From assembly GCA_028551475.1 (NCBI GenBank), contig CM052357.1:26619745-26683744 (forward strand): a stretch of DNA of 64,000 bases. The letters are read 5' to 3'. Positions 23,599-34,298 of the stretch are shown here, in pieces. Every line of letters begins with the position of its first letter. Positions within the stretch are counted from its first letter, which is position 1. A model generated the notes under the pieces. It saw only the letters and a program-made list of their open reading frames with translations, was not told the DNA's origin and did not search any database. A program made the position numbers and the translations under genes. Origin of the DNA: Casuarina equisetifolia. Lineage: Eukaryota; Streptophyta; Magnoliopsida; Fagales; Casuarinaceae.

Positions 23599-26500
23599 TC
23601 CTTTATTTGACTTACCAGATCCATGCAAATTCTTTCCTTCTGAATGTTCTTCTCCTGAAGCTCTTTCTGCAAATTTGCAAGAGTCGTCTTCATTTCCTTT
23701 TGGTTACACACTAGAGTTTCGGCTTTCAAGCTAGCAAAATCCTGCACTGCCAATACAAGTCTATCTGCCAAAGTCCTAATAGATTCCTCAGAGAAAAAAT
23801 GAGCCTGTTCACCGTTGATAGATGTCATCGGTTTCAAGTTCAGGGCCAGAACTGCATCAGCCACGTTATTTCCGACCAGGTCAACTCTTTTGTTTTCAAT
23901 TTCCATTACTGAACTAGCACATGCTTCATAAAGCACGGCAATATTTCTACGCAGCAGCATAAGTTCCATATCTTTTTCCCTTTCAATTGACTGTAAACGA
24001 ACGAAGTCTCGCATCATAGCTTCAAATGACTCTTTCTGGGAAGTCATCTCTCCATGAACAAGATTGCTATCTTGTTCGTGTAGCATCATTGAGTGCTTGC
24101 ATAATTTATCTTTAAGATTACCAATTTCCACCATGAAGTCATGCAGATTATGTGCAATAAAATGACAGCTTTCAAATGCAATATTTTCATCAAAATGCCC
24201 GTGTCTTTCCGAGTTTGACCAAGAAGCCATTCCCTGAACAACAAACTCAAGAGTGAAAGGAAACAAATGAGTAATACATTCAATGTCCAAATGAATACAA
24301 AAGGTTAAAAGCTACCATGGAGAATGATCCACGCTTTTTCATAGACTTCATATTTTTATCAACCATATTTTCGCTTATGTCCGCTACTTTACACAGTTTC
24401 ATAGAAAAATGTAAAGAAAAACTGAAAGTCAATGCAAAATCACCTAAATGACTTGAGCATAGACCTACAAGAGTATATCAGCATGTATTTAATGGATACA
24501 AAGCTTGTAAGCAAATCATCTAAGGCTATTAAGACATAAGCCAAAGGCATAAGCCAGAGCAAAAGGGAACCGCATAAACATCCCCAAAAAATGTAGTTTT
24601 AGTAGAAATCTCCAAGACCAGCAAGAAACAACATACCCCCCGCATGTGCTGTATCTAAAACTCGTTTACTTTAGAACCAGTGCAATATAAACCAAAGACA
24701 AGATTTCCACATAGAAGAGACAAGAACCACCAACAGTTAAACCTGCAGACAATACATTGAAAAAGAAAATAGGTTTGCATGAATAATACCTTCTCATCTT
24801 AGTCACTGGATGTAATGGCATCAGATCCACGGAAACAGGGCACAGCAACCAGTACATTACTGTTTGCTTTCAAAAAAGACTCAATGCCAACCTCCATATT
24901 GTGCAAAAACTCCAGGTCCTTGGACGAAACATCAGCAAGCAAATTGTTAACATCATGAAAGCTCTTTCTGAGTTGGTTCAGACCAGATTTTATTCCCATA
25001 AATTCAGATAATTGGTTTTTTCTTTCCTCTGACTGTGAAGTAGATAACTTTTCAAGCTGCGAAAAAGCTTCGAAGTTTGGTAGCTTCTGCCAAATCTATT
25101 TCCCTCGTACGCTCTGCAACTTCGTTGGCAGCTTTTGCCAGTTCCTCCTGGAGAACATCATTTCTCTCTCGAACCCCATTCAGTTCAGCAACGACCAGCT
25201 GTGCTGCTCTTTTAGATTTCCTCAACTCCTGCTCTGAAGAAGCCACTGCAGACTGCAAATCACAGAACACTTTCCCTAGTAGTTCCAACCTCTGGACTGG
25301 GTCACTGTTGTTGTATTCATCGCCAATGTCAACAGCATACAAAGTATTACTCAAAACACGTCCTTTCTCCTCCAAGTGGTGCTCAGTTTCTGTTAAACGA
25401 TTCCTCAATACTGAGCATTCAGATTCTAGGATTTCTACCCTTCCTGGGTAAGTGGATAAATCCCTGAACTTCTGTTCATTCTCTGAAAGAGCATTTTCCT
25501 GGCGCACAATCTCTGATTTCAAATGTTCCACCTCAGTATTCTTATCTTCAATGGCTTGCTTTGTCCCGCTGTTGCAACAGTGACTTTCCTTTCCTAACTG
25601 CAACATTAAGCTTCTCTCTCACAGAAGCTGACTTCTGCTCTTCCTGAGTGAGAAGCTCCTGCAACTCCTCTATTTCTCTGTGGAGAGCTTCGACTTCGTG
25701 AACCAAAGATTTCTGCTTCTCAATATATATGTCTCTCTCCTCCCTCAGATGCACCAATTCACGCATTGCCTCCTCTAGTTCTTTGTTCCAAACAGCCCTA
25801 TCTGGTTCCCTTGAAGCAAGTGTATCTGTGCTTCCCATGTCAGCAAGTGTGGAAGTGGTATTATCAGCATGCTCTCTGTCAGCCACATCCGCAGGCACAG
25901 GATTCATTGAAGAAAGAGAAGCATAATTCTCAATAAGCTTCCTCAGTAATTCCTCCAGACAGTGTATACCACTGCCAGAAACCATATCTTCAGGTCCAGA
26001 TTCTTGCAACACATCACAAACCAAAACCTGCAACCGTCTGATTTCGCCTTCAATGCTGGCAATCTGCTCCTTGCTACCATGCATCTCAACTAATTTCTCC
26101 TTCAAACCAGCAGCCTCGTTCTGCAGCTTTTCATTCTCAAATTCAAACTTTGCTATCCTCATGGAAATTTTTTCATGTTCATTAGTCAGAATCTTCAATC
26201 TTTCAGACAGGTGATCTCTCTCGGGTAATGGCCTGGAGATCTGCCTCAAGGTCGGAAACTCTCCTTTGTGAGTCTTCCAAATCAGCACTTAATGATGCAC
26301 CATGGTTTTCAAAATTATAAATCTTCTGCTGAAGAGAATTTCTATCATTTTGAGCCTCTAAAAGTGCTTTCCCTAACCACTCAATCCTATCTTCTGGTTC
26401 AACAGATCGGAACTGCAAAGGCATATCAATCCTGTCCAGAAGTTGTTCCAATCTCTGCACTAAGTTGTTTCTTTCCATCAATGAGTGTTCAAGCATTTCA

Positions 26501-27158
26501 TTTTGTTCTGCCAACCCATATAACCTATTTTGGAGTTCCTCAAACTTTCTTCTGAAATCGTCCCCTGAATCTGAGCTTGGCTGCATACCATCTTTCCATG
26601 CATTTGAAACAACAAAAGTAGTATCAGAATATGAACCTCCTCCTGCGGAGATCTTCAGATCCCAATCAGTCCGAGGCACAGGGTTTGCACTATCAGACCT
26701 TGCCAACCAATCAATCTTTTCAATTATGTCCCCTGAATGAAAATGCTCAGGCAGATCTAGGTCTTCCAAAATCTCTTCTATTATCTGTAGGACAGAGTCT
26801 TTAAGAAGGAATGATTCTCTTAATGCAGTGGCTGAGTTGCGAATGTATGAGAGCTCAGATTCCAGAGCCTCCACTCGTTCCCCTGCTTCTGAGTAGGTCT
26901 TAAATTTCATTTCAACTTCTTGGATTCTAGAATCTTTTAACCGCAGCTCTTGTAAGCATCTCTCCAGTTTGCCAGGAGTCTCAGCCAGGGTCTGCTTGAG
27001 ACCATCTCTCTGCACAATCAAGCCTTTTCCCTTGGCGACAGCAATGCTAAGTTTCTCTCTAATAGAAGATACTCGCTGCTCTGACTGTTCAGCTTCACTA
27101 GTTTTGTCTTGTAACTCAGAAAGTGCGCTGATCAGGGCTTCCTCCAACAGGCGCAAAT

Positions 27159-27727
27159 AGTTCAGAGTATTTTATTTGATGGTGTCTATTTGTTGACTCT
27201 TCAACACTTACCACCATGCACTTACGGCGTGGCATGTGGAAAGGAGAATCACGTTTCTCTCTCGATATCCTGATAATGCAGCTCTAAGATCCTGCGGGTG
27301 AAGGCTAGCTGGTTTCGGCAGCTAAGTTGAAAATGGCTAGCTGTTTCCGGCAGAAACAACGAGACTGGAGAAAACGGAGGGAGCAGATAGATCCTTGACG
27401 TATGAAAGACAACTCTTCCACCTTTGTACTGGAAGTGTTAAGGTAAATGCAGGAAGATAAGTAGCGTGATGTTCTGCAAGCCGTGTGTGTATGTGTTAAC
27501 TCCCGATGTTGGTGTTTCTCATGTAAGACAACTTATTTTGAATGTTATTTACGAAATTTAAAATTTTTAGCTCTCTTTGATGTGGGTTGGTTTATGTATG
27601 TTCAAGTTTCTTGTTGTGTATTGTTGAAGATTTGAGATGTATCCAAGTGATTTTCGTTTTTGTTACTGTATACGAAAATAGCTTTGTTTGTTCTGAGTAT
27701 GACTACTCTGTTTGGTGATGTCCTGTT
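27159..27727 (+). repeat. 569-bp direct repeat, copy 2
   Basis: Nearly identical to 12882-13450. Its first base abuts the cut end of the coiled-coil pseudogene, which marks the join between the two units of a tandem duplication. Both copies share an open stretch on the minus strand (NRTSPNRVVILRTN and following), but it has no family match I know and looks accidental. Confidence 0.92.
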
Positions 27728-29095
27728 CTTGAACTGAAGGGAAACAGGGGAGTGGGTCATGTGTAAAAATGGGAGATCAATTTGGGTAGTGCGTAGGATT
27801 AGGAGATTCTCAATTTCCAACACTATTAAACGCAATTATCTGAATCTCAACTACGAAATTGCTTTCTCTTCTCCCTCTCCCCAATGATTTTTGTTCGAGA
27901 TACGTTAATATATTTGGGGATTATTTCCTCGAATTGTTACATTTATTATTTCTTTATTATTCTATTTATTTAGGAAACTATTATTGTATATAAGAGATTA
28001 TTTCCTTTCTTTATTTGTATATTATTTCCTTTGTAGTTTGTTCCTTACACTATATAAGGACCCTCATATGTACAGTTTTACATAAGAAAGCAATACAAGA
28101 ATTCCCACAAATCTATGCCTTTCTTCCTCCTTTGTGACAATTTTAACTTGACAAAATAGTATTTAATGTGAGTCTGGCATATGTGATCGGTTGATGTCTA
28201 TGAAACAGATCTATCTGAAAATGAACGAGAAATCGCTGTCTTCTCTCTCCCCCCTATCATTTTAACTTAAGAAAGCATAGTTTAATGTGAATTTAACGTG
28301 AGGAGTTTTTTTTGTCTATTAACAGGAACGTAACTGCAAAGCATGAAGAAACTTGCTGCACGATTTTTTGCTTGTCTTTCTCCGTCTTCTCTCTCAATCT
28401 CCATCTCCATCTCTCTCTGATTTTACCTTAAAAAGTTCAAAGTTTATCTCAACTTGCAAGTCGCAGTGTCGCTAAGCATCTGCGTTATCTAGGGCTGAAC
28501 ACTACACAACAAGAGCCTTCTTCCGAATAGAGTTAAGTCAGATCTCTGCTAGTCTGTTATTCTGATGAATTTTGATGGTCAGGATTATCATTCTTTTCTG
28601 TGCATAGTCAACGAGTTAAGGTTCAGCCACAAAAAATAAACAAATGAACAATCAAAATCATTTGGAAGACATATGAACGTACTTTTATGCTAATTAACGG
28701 ATTGGTTTTCGTTGATTGAGATCTTCCCATCTAATAGGCAATCATACTAATCGCAGTTTCAAAGTTCTTCCTCAGGTCCTATGACATCGTTGTTTTGGAC
28801 TGGAAGGTATCGGCTAATATTTGAATAGAAGTCATCACTAGCTTTTTGGTGTTAGAACAATTATGATGACAGCGACCTTGTCTGTTGCTTGTGTTTCTGG
28901 AGAAAAAAACTTATAACGGTTGACATCATAGTATTCCATATGAAGATAAAAGAAGAAGAAGAATATATACTTATGGGAACAAAAGTTGCATCCGCAAAGA
29001 TCATGAGTTTGTCTGGCTAAAGTGATTGAATGCGTGTTATAACGATGTAAATCTTCTTTTTCACCTCAACCATGTCTAACCTTGTTTCATCCAGG
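27728..29095. other. Spacer with a possible LTR fragment
   Basis: Around 27900-28135 an AT-rich stretch with 'ctatataaggaccctcat' followed by 'aagaaagcaatacaagaatt' resembles the TATA-to-leader part of a plant copia LTR, but I could not fix its ends. The remainder holds no recognisable gene. A possible 3' splice site 'tttcatccag' lies just before the kinase ATG at 29096. Confidence 0.45.
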
Positions 29096-30459
29096 ATGTC
29101 TGACTTACCTTCTACGCCAAATTTCACTGCTATTGTGATTGTCAGTAAGTTCTTACTCTACGAATTGGAGAATGTACACAAATCTGTTTTATATATAATA
29201 AAAATATTAACTCACGATATGAGATGATGTTATCTTGTAGGTGCAGTTTCGAGCTTCGTAGGACTTGCAATGATTATCGGTTTTGCTTACTATTGTGCAA
29301 AGAGATACAAAGGAGTGGTATTAAGCGGATTGCAGGCAGCAGTTGCTCCACCAGCAGTTGCACCCGCCGCGACTAGTGGGATTCGAGTTTGGGAGATTGA
29401 AGCACCAACCATGGAGAGGTTCCTCCAAGAAGTGGCAGTAGAGAAGCCAGTTAGATTCACAGCTCAGCAACTGACCGGATTCACAAGCAACTATTCAACG
29501 ACATTGGGTGCTGGAGGCTTTGGGGTAGTTTACAAAGGACAGTTTCCTAATGGGGTGAAGATTGCCGTGAAGGTTCTGAATAGAAGTTTATCCAGGACCG
29601 CCGAGGAACAATTCATGGCTGAAATCGCAACTATTGGCAGAACTTACCATAGAAATTTGGTCAAACTCTATGGTTTTTGCTATGACCAATTTATAAGCGC
29701 CCTAGTCTATGAGTTCATGGAAAATGGATCGCTAGACAACTATTTGTTCAACAACAAACATTCAATTGAATGGGAAACATTGCATGATATTGCAATTGGA
29801 ACATCGAAAGGTATTGTTTACTTGCATGAAGAATGCCAAGAGAGGATCATTCACTATGACATTAAGCCTGCCAATATTCTTATTGATGCAAATTTCTTTC
29901 CTAAAGTTGCTGATTTTGGACTTGCAAAGCTTTGTAATAGAGATAATACCCATGTTTCAATCTCAGGTTATAGGGGGACTCCTGGATACTCAGCACCTGA
30001 GTTTATGTTAAAGAATTATCCAATAACATATAAATTTGATGTTTACAGTTTGGAATGGTCCTATTTGAGATAATTGGGAGAAGGAAAAACACAACAATTA
30101 GTCCTTCGGAGAGCTTAGATTGGTTCCCAAAATATGTACGGGAAGCATTTGAGAAAAATGAGTTGTCAACAATAACTTTGCCTCCTGAGACTGAGGAGAA
30201 TGATAGAGAAAAAGTAATAAAAGTGTGCATGATTGCTTTATGGTGTGTTCAAGATTCACCTGAGGTTAGGCCATCAATGAGCGTTGTTGCGAAGATGTTA
30301 GAGGGAGGAGTGGAGATTTTGCCACCCCCAAGACCCTTTTGTTATTTATATTCATTACAGAGAGATGCACTCAAGCCATCAGAAACAAGTGCTAGTTCAG
30401 ATCAATCAACAAGTAGAGGAAGCAATTTTATTGGTACAAGGACTCTACTCCAATCATGA
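29096..30459 (+). pseudogene. Receptor-like kinase (Lr10/LRK10L-like) with a frameshift
   Basis: Two exons: 29096-29144 and from 29241, joined at GTAAG/AG to encode a short leader and membrane helix (IVIVSAVSSFVGLAMIIGFAYYC) followed by a kinase. Kinase landmarks are LGAGGFGVVYKG (P-loop), IAVKVLN (ATP lysine), HYDIKPANIL (catalytic loop with Tyr where RD kinases have Arg, usual in this subfamily), DFGLAKL and GTPGYSAPE. At about 30050, in subdomain IX, DVYSFGM has lost one T, so the frame moves to MVLFEIIGRR and runs to the stop at 30459. An unshifted protein would have a complete kinase; the read frame stops soon after DVYS. No extracellular lectin, GUB_WAK or thaumatin domain is visible upstream, so it either lost its ectodomain or is a short form. 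A sequencing error at the T run cannot be excluded. Confidence 0.85.
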
Positions 30460-31249
30460 CTAAGCATAAAATTCAAATGGCTAGTTCTTAAAACACTAGC
30501 CAAACCTTAAATCTTGTTCCCTAAATCTAGGCCTTTTCTATTTGCTTGAATATTTTCATTTATAGCCTACTTTTGTTGTGCTAGCTATTTGTTGTACATT
30601 ATTCTACGCAAACATTGCCATTGTCTAGCACTTGGTATCTAACAGTGCTTTATCTCATATATTAATCACATTGTATGTAAAGAGTAGCATCGAAGATGAA
30701 TCATAAGTGTTTGTCTCAAAATAGCTTACATGTGACATGTCTGCCTATAGTTGTATTTGTCCTTTTGGAAGAGACTTGTTTTATCTGTCCTGATAATGGT
30801 ATTTTATCTTCTTTAGTTTGTCTTTCTTTCATGGCCTATATGAGCTAGAAAAATGAAGGCGCCTTGCCAGTGTTTATTAGATGTACATGGGCTTAGCAGT
30901 ACCTTTTGGGCCTAAGGGAGAAAAGGCTAGGATACAGGATGGCTATTCAGGCTTGGCAAAAAGCAAGTGATCGAGAGGTGAAGGCCATACCTTATTGCAA
31001 TTATGATAGCGCTAGACATTCCTTGCTCGGAAGAGAAATCCCAAGAAAGAATCGACTGTTACAGAATAAAAACCTATTAATGTTCTTCTTGATGCAGAGT
31101 TCATTCCTTAAGGTTGCGTAATTTGAACTTCCTAAGATTGGAGATGAGGAAAGCACCTATGATTCTTCAATGGTTTCTTTAGCTGAGACTCAGAACATTC
31201 TTGGTTTGCCACATTCATTGTTTCTCACATCAGTTACTTTTTCACTCTT
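30460..31249 (+). other. Spacer with a kinase fragment
   Basis: Near 31072-31165 the plus strand reads INVLLDAEFIPKVA followed by a damaged DFG-like segment (FELPKIGDEES). This corresponds to the NIL..DANFFPKVADFGLAK part of the kinase just upstream, so it is a scrap of a second kinase copy. The same scrap, more decayed, occurs near 33930-34000. Otherwise AT-rich. Confidence 0.6.
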
Positions 31250-32248
31250 TCTTGAACACAAGTGCATCACGATTGTTCCCAATCTCTCTTGTCTTAACTT
31301 TCACTTTATTTTGTTTGTTCTTAGTTCTTCAAGTGAGGCCTGTACAATTGTTATGACTTTAGCCCAACTCACGAAAATAATTCCTACTTTTTTCATTTGT
31401 TATTAGAACCTCCAACTTCAATCAACATAAAGTTTTGATTTATTATTTGGTTCATATCCTGCCTGAAACGTAGATCTTTGTGAGGTTGCTCCGGTGAGTG
31501 GTGTCGTGCCTTTTTCTCTCAACGCGTTTATGAGTCTTGGTTTGGTGGTGCAATTAACAACTTTTCTTGGCCTTCGTGGTCTTTGTTTGATAATGCAACT
31601 AATGATAAATTATCTCCTTTTGCCTCATCTGATGTGCGTCTTCGTTTGGTGGCGGGCAGTTTAGTTCAACAGCAGAGGCATTTTAAAATTTCCAGCCGCT
31701 GCCGACGCCACCAAAGCCAAGGTCAATTGAATAACTTCAAAACTCACCCAAAAAAAAAGGTTCCATTAAGCAGAGCGCTAAGACAGCCGATTCAAATGTT
31801 TCATTGTAAGCATGGCCCTTCATGGAACGAGAAGAACGGAAGGATAAGGTGCATCACCACTTCCGCTTCTATCTAAAATTTACATTGTAGAGCATGAAGA
31901 GGAAAGGGAGTGGTACTCGGACAGACATGGCAGCCCCAAGGATGGCCCCTTAGATGCCGCAAAAGTCGATCCGGACGTAACCATGTTTTCATAATAGCCG
32001 CAGATAGAATCCGTCAGACAACACGTTAGCAGCCTTAGATGATTGGACGCCAAGTCACACCAAGCATGTGGTTCTAGTAGCTCTACGATGTCTCCAAAGA
32101 TGGTAAATCGCTGCTTAGCTGTCGTATAATTGTGTGACATTAACATTTCAACTTTCTTATACAACAACAATATGGTCGTCGCGAAATTCCGCAACATTTA
32201 TTGGGGATTTTCAGGAGATCATCGTTAAAAGCACACACACATACAAAC
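31250..32248 (+). repeat. SOX upstream block, SOX-3 copy
   Basis: It is the right-hand partner of 19371-20441 and includes the 'gatgccgcaaaagtcgatcc' block shared with SOX-1. It probably contains the SOX-3 promoter and leader, but no element can be assigned with confidence. Confidence 0.9.

Positions 32249-32278
<30 letters not shown>
32249..32278 (+). repeat. GA microsatellite touching the SOX-3 start codon
   Basis: An almost pure GA tract ends at the ATG at 32279. It is open in the SOX frame, so an upstream in-frame ATG at 32201 would add 26 residues of Arg-Glu repeats. Confidence 0.9.
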
Positions 32279-32279
<1 letters not shown>

Positions 32280-33478
32280 TGGCACTTTCCGGCGAAGAAT
32301 TCGACGTGGTTGTGGTGGGGGCAGGCATCATGGGCAGCTCCACAGCCTACCAAGTAGCCAGAAGGGGTCACAAAGTCCTCCTACTAGAGCAATTCGATTT
32401 CTTGCACCAACGGGGATCATCTCACGGCGAGTCCCGCACCATCCGAGCAACCTACCCGGAGGAGTACTACTGTCCCATGGTGATGGAGTCATACAGACTC
32501 TGGGAGGAAGCCGAGTCCGAAATCGGCTACAAGGTCTACTTCAAGGCCCAACATCTCGACATGGGCTCCTCCTCCGGCAAGGACATTCGCGGCATCCTAA
32601 ACACCTGCCTGAAACACTCAGTCTCCCATGAAGTTCTCGACCACAAACAAGTGGCCGCCAAGTTTTCCGGCCGGTTCAGTATTCCGGAGAATTGGATTGC
32701 TGTTTACAACGAGTATGGCGGGGTGATAAAGCCCACCAAAGCAGTGTCCATGTTCCAGACCCTAGCGTTGAAAAAGGGCGCCATCCTAAGGGACTGCATG
32801 GAAGTCAAGGATATTAGAAAAGACGGTATCAGAGAGGGCGTATGGGTTCACTTGAGCAGTGGAGAAAAGCTCCGGGGAAAAAAATGCGTCGTCACAGCCG
32901 GGGCTTGGACGAGAAAGCTAGTTAAAACGGTTAGTGGGCTTGAACTGCCGATCCAACCCCTGGAGACTGCCGCGTGTTACTGGAGGGTCAAAGAGGGGAG
33001 TGAAGCGAAGTATGCGATCGGAGGGGATTTTCCGACGTTCTCATGCCACGGGAGTCCGTCTGTATACGGCACACCATCGCTGGAGTTTCCGGGGTTGATT
33101 AAGGTGTGTTTGCACGATGGGCATCCGTGTGATGAGGATAAGAGGCCATGGGGGACACCAATGGCGCTGGGGTCTCTGAAACAGACGGTTAAAGAGACGC
33201 TGTCAGGCTTGGTCGATTCAGAAGCTCCTGCGGCTACGCAATTGTGCATGTATTCAATGACCCCGGACGAGGATTTTGTGATTGACTTCTTGGGCGGGGA
33301 GTTCGGAAAGGATGTTGTGATCGGAGGTGGGTTCTCCGGGCATGGGTTCAAGATGGGACCGGTGGTGGGGAGGATTCTGGCTGACTTGGCGCTTGATGGG
33401 GAGGCAAAAGGATCGGAGCTAAAGCACTTCAGGATCGGAAGGTTTGTGGAGAATCCCAAAGGAAATGTCAAAGTCTAA
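32279..33478 (+). CDS. SOX: Sarcosine/pipecolate oxidase-like flavoprotein, copy 3
   Basis: An intact single-exon gene of 399 residues with the same architecture as SOX-1: GAGIMG near residues 14-19, QRGSSHGESRTIR, the flavin-linking CMYSMTPDED, and GGGFSGHGFKMGP. The start at 32279 was chosen over the in-frame ATG at 32201 because the Met after the microsatellite is shared by all copies and the extra residues are only repeat translation. It belongs with the SOX pseudogene in a subgroup marked by GHPCDEDKRPWG, MALGSLKQ and VDSEAP, where SOX-1 and SOX-4 have GYPCDEDKRPWGPG and VDSGAP. It sits 0.8 kb before SOX-4 in the same orientation. Expected product: an FAD amine oxidase releasing hydrogen peroxide. 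Confidence 0.95.
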
Positions 33479-34270
33479 TCGTCTGTTTGATCCTCGTCAC
33501 TCACCGATTGAAGCCCCGTTCCAGTAGTAACACATCGTCGGACAATGCTTGTCGTAAGTCTATCCACATCTATCTTTTATTATGTTGCGTCTATATGTCT
33601 TGTATCAGCAGTCCCTATCTTGAATTGTCTTAAAGTAGAATTATATGTTACAAAACCCTTTAATTGCGTCATATAGACCTCTTCATCGCAAAGAAGATTC
33701 TCATTTAAAAAGACTTATATAGTTTCAATCCATCGTAATTTCATAAGATACACTAAAATTTATACTAACTAACAGTATATTCATCTTTAAGAATAAAAAA
33801 TATCTTATTTAACTAAATAAATATTATTTATATTAATATACATTTATTGGAGAATTAGTTTAGTTCACATTACATAAATTTGTAAAATAAGCCAATATGA
33901 TAGCCCCAAACACTTCTTGCTCACAAGAGAAATCGCAAGAAAGAATTCACCTTCACACGATTAATGTCCTTCTTGGTGAAAAGTTCATTCCTTACCCATG
34001 ATTCTTGAATGGGTTGTTCATGATTACAGGAGTGGATTGCCACCTCTTAAACCCAACAAATTTGACTAAAAATAAGGAGCCTTTTAGCTGACAAGCTCAG
34101 AACATTTTTGTTCTGTCACATATATTGCTTCTAGCATCAGTTTATCTCTTCACCCTTTCTTGGATAACTGTGTGATATTAAAGATTTCAGGTTATTATAT
34201 ACCAACAATATAGTAGTGGTGGGACATTTATCTTGGCATCTTAAAATATGCTGCCCCTTTCCACGAATGT
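33479..34270. other. SOX-3/SOX-4 spacer with decayed kinase scrap
   Basis: The first 180 bases follow the SOX 3' flank, then diverge into AT-rich sequence. Near 33905-34150 there is a diverged copy of 31015-31255, including INVLLGEKFIP, a relic of the kinase motif. It shows that a kinase piece preceded both SOX-3 and SOX-4, as expected from repeated duplication of a kinase-SOX unit. Confidence 0.6.
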
Positions 34271-34298
34271 GAGAGAGAGAGAGAGGAGAGAGAGAGAG
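34271..34298 (+). repeat. GA microsatellite touching the SOX-4 start codon
   Basis: A GA tract with one GGA interruption ends at the ATG at 34299. It is open in frame with SOX-4 back to an ATG at 34248. Confidence 0.9.

Larger units (their letters stand above)
21861..27158 (-). pseudogene. Truncated copy of the giant coiled-coil gene
   Basis: Minus-strand sequence from 27158 down to 21861 matches 42509-38482 of the intact gene: the 3' part of the 6.3-kb exon, an intron (about 24793-24234), exon 4, an intron and the start of exon 5. Retained introns show a DNA-level copy, not a retrocopy. Damage: no 5' third and no start codon (cut at 27158), no 3' exons (cut at 21861), a two-base deletion near 26219, a five-base deletion near 25562, a one-base insertion near 25071, a TAA stop at about 24801 replacing the Leu codon of SSDLDEK, and two insertions in exon 4 (22262-22591 and 22636-23598). 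Long open stretches remain because the copy is young. No functional product is expected, though transcripts antisense to the SOX pseudogene are possible. Confidence 0.95.

Noticed and set aside
21861-27158. The left coiled-coil copy as a second functional gene
   Set aside because: Both ends are cut off, and there are three indel frameshifts, a stop and two insertions.
28300-29095. A lectin or GUB_WAK ectodomain exon for the receptor kinase
   Set aside because: No cysteine-rich ectodomain pattern could be read in any plus-strand frame upstream, so no exon is claimed.
32201-32278. In-frame upstream ATG of SOX-3 (and 34248 for SOX-4) as the true start
   Set aside because: The added residues are translated GA repeats, not shared by SOX-1 or the family. 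Kept as a possibility in findings but not used for the coordinates.
32977-33471. Long antisense open frames in all SOX copies (MTFP...GFSSNLPILKCF type), e.g. 32977-33471, 21172-21666, 35066-35491
   Set aside because: They mirror the GC-rich, strongly conserved sense codons and occur at the same place in each copy. Conservation follows the sense protein, so they are shadows.
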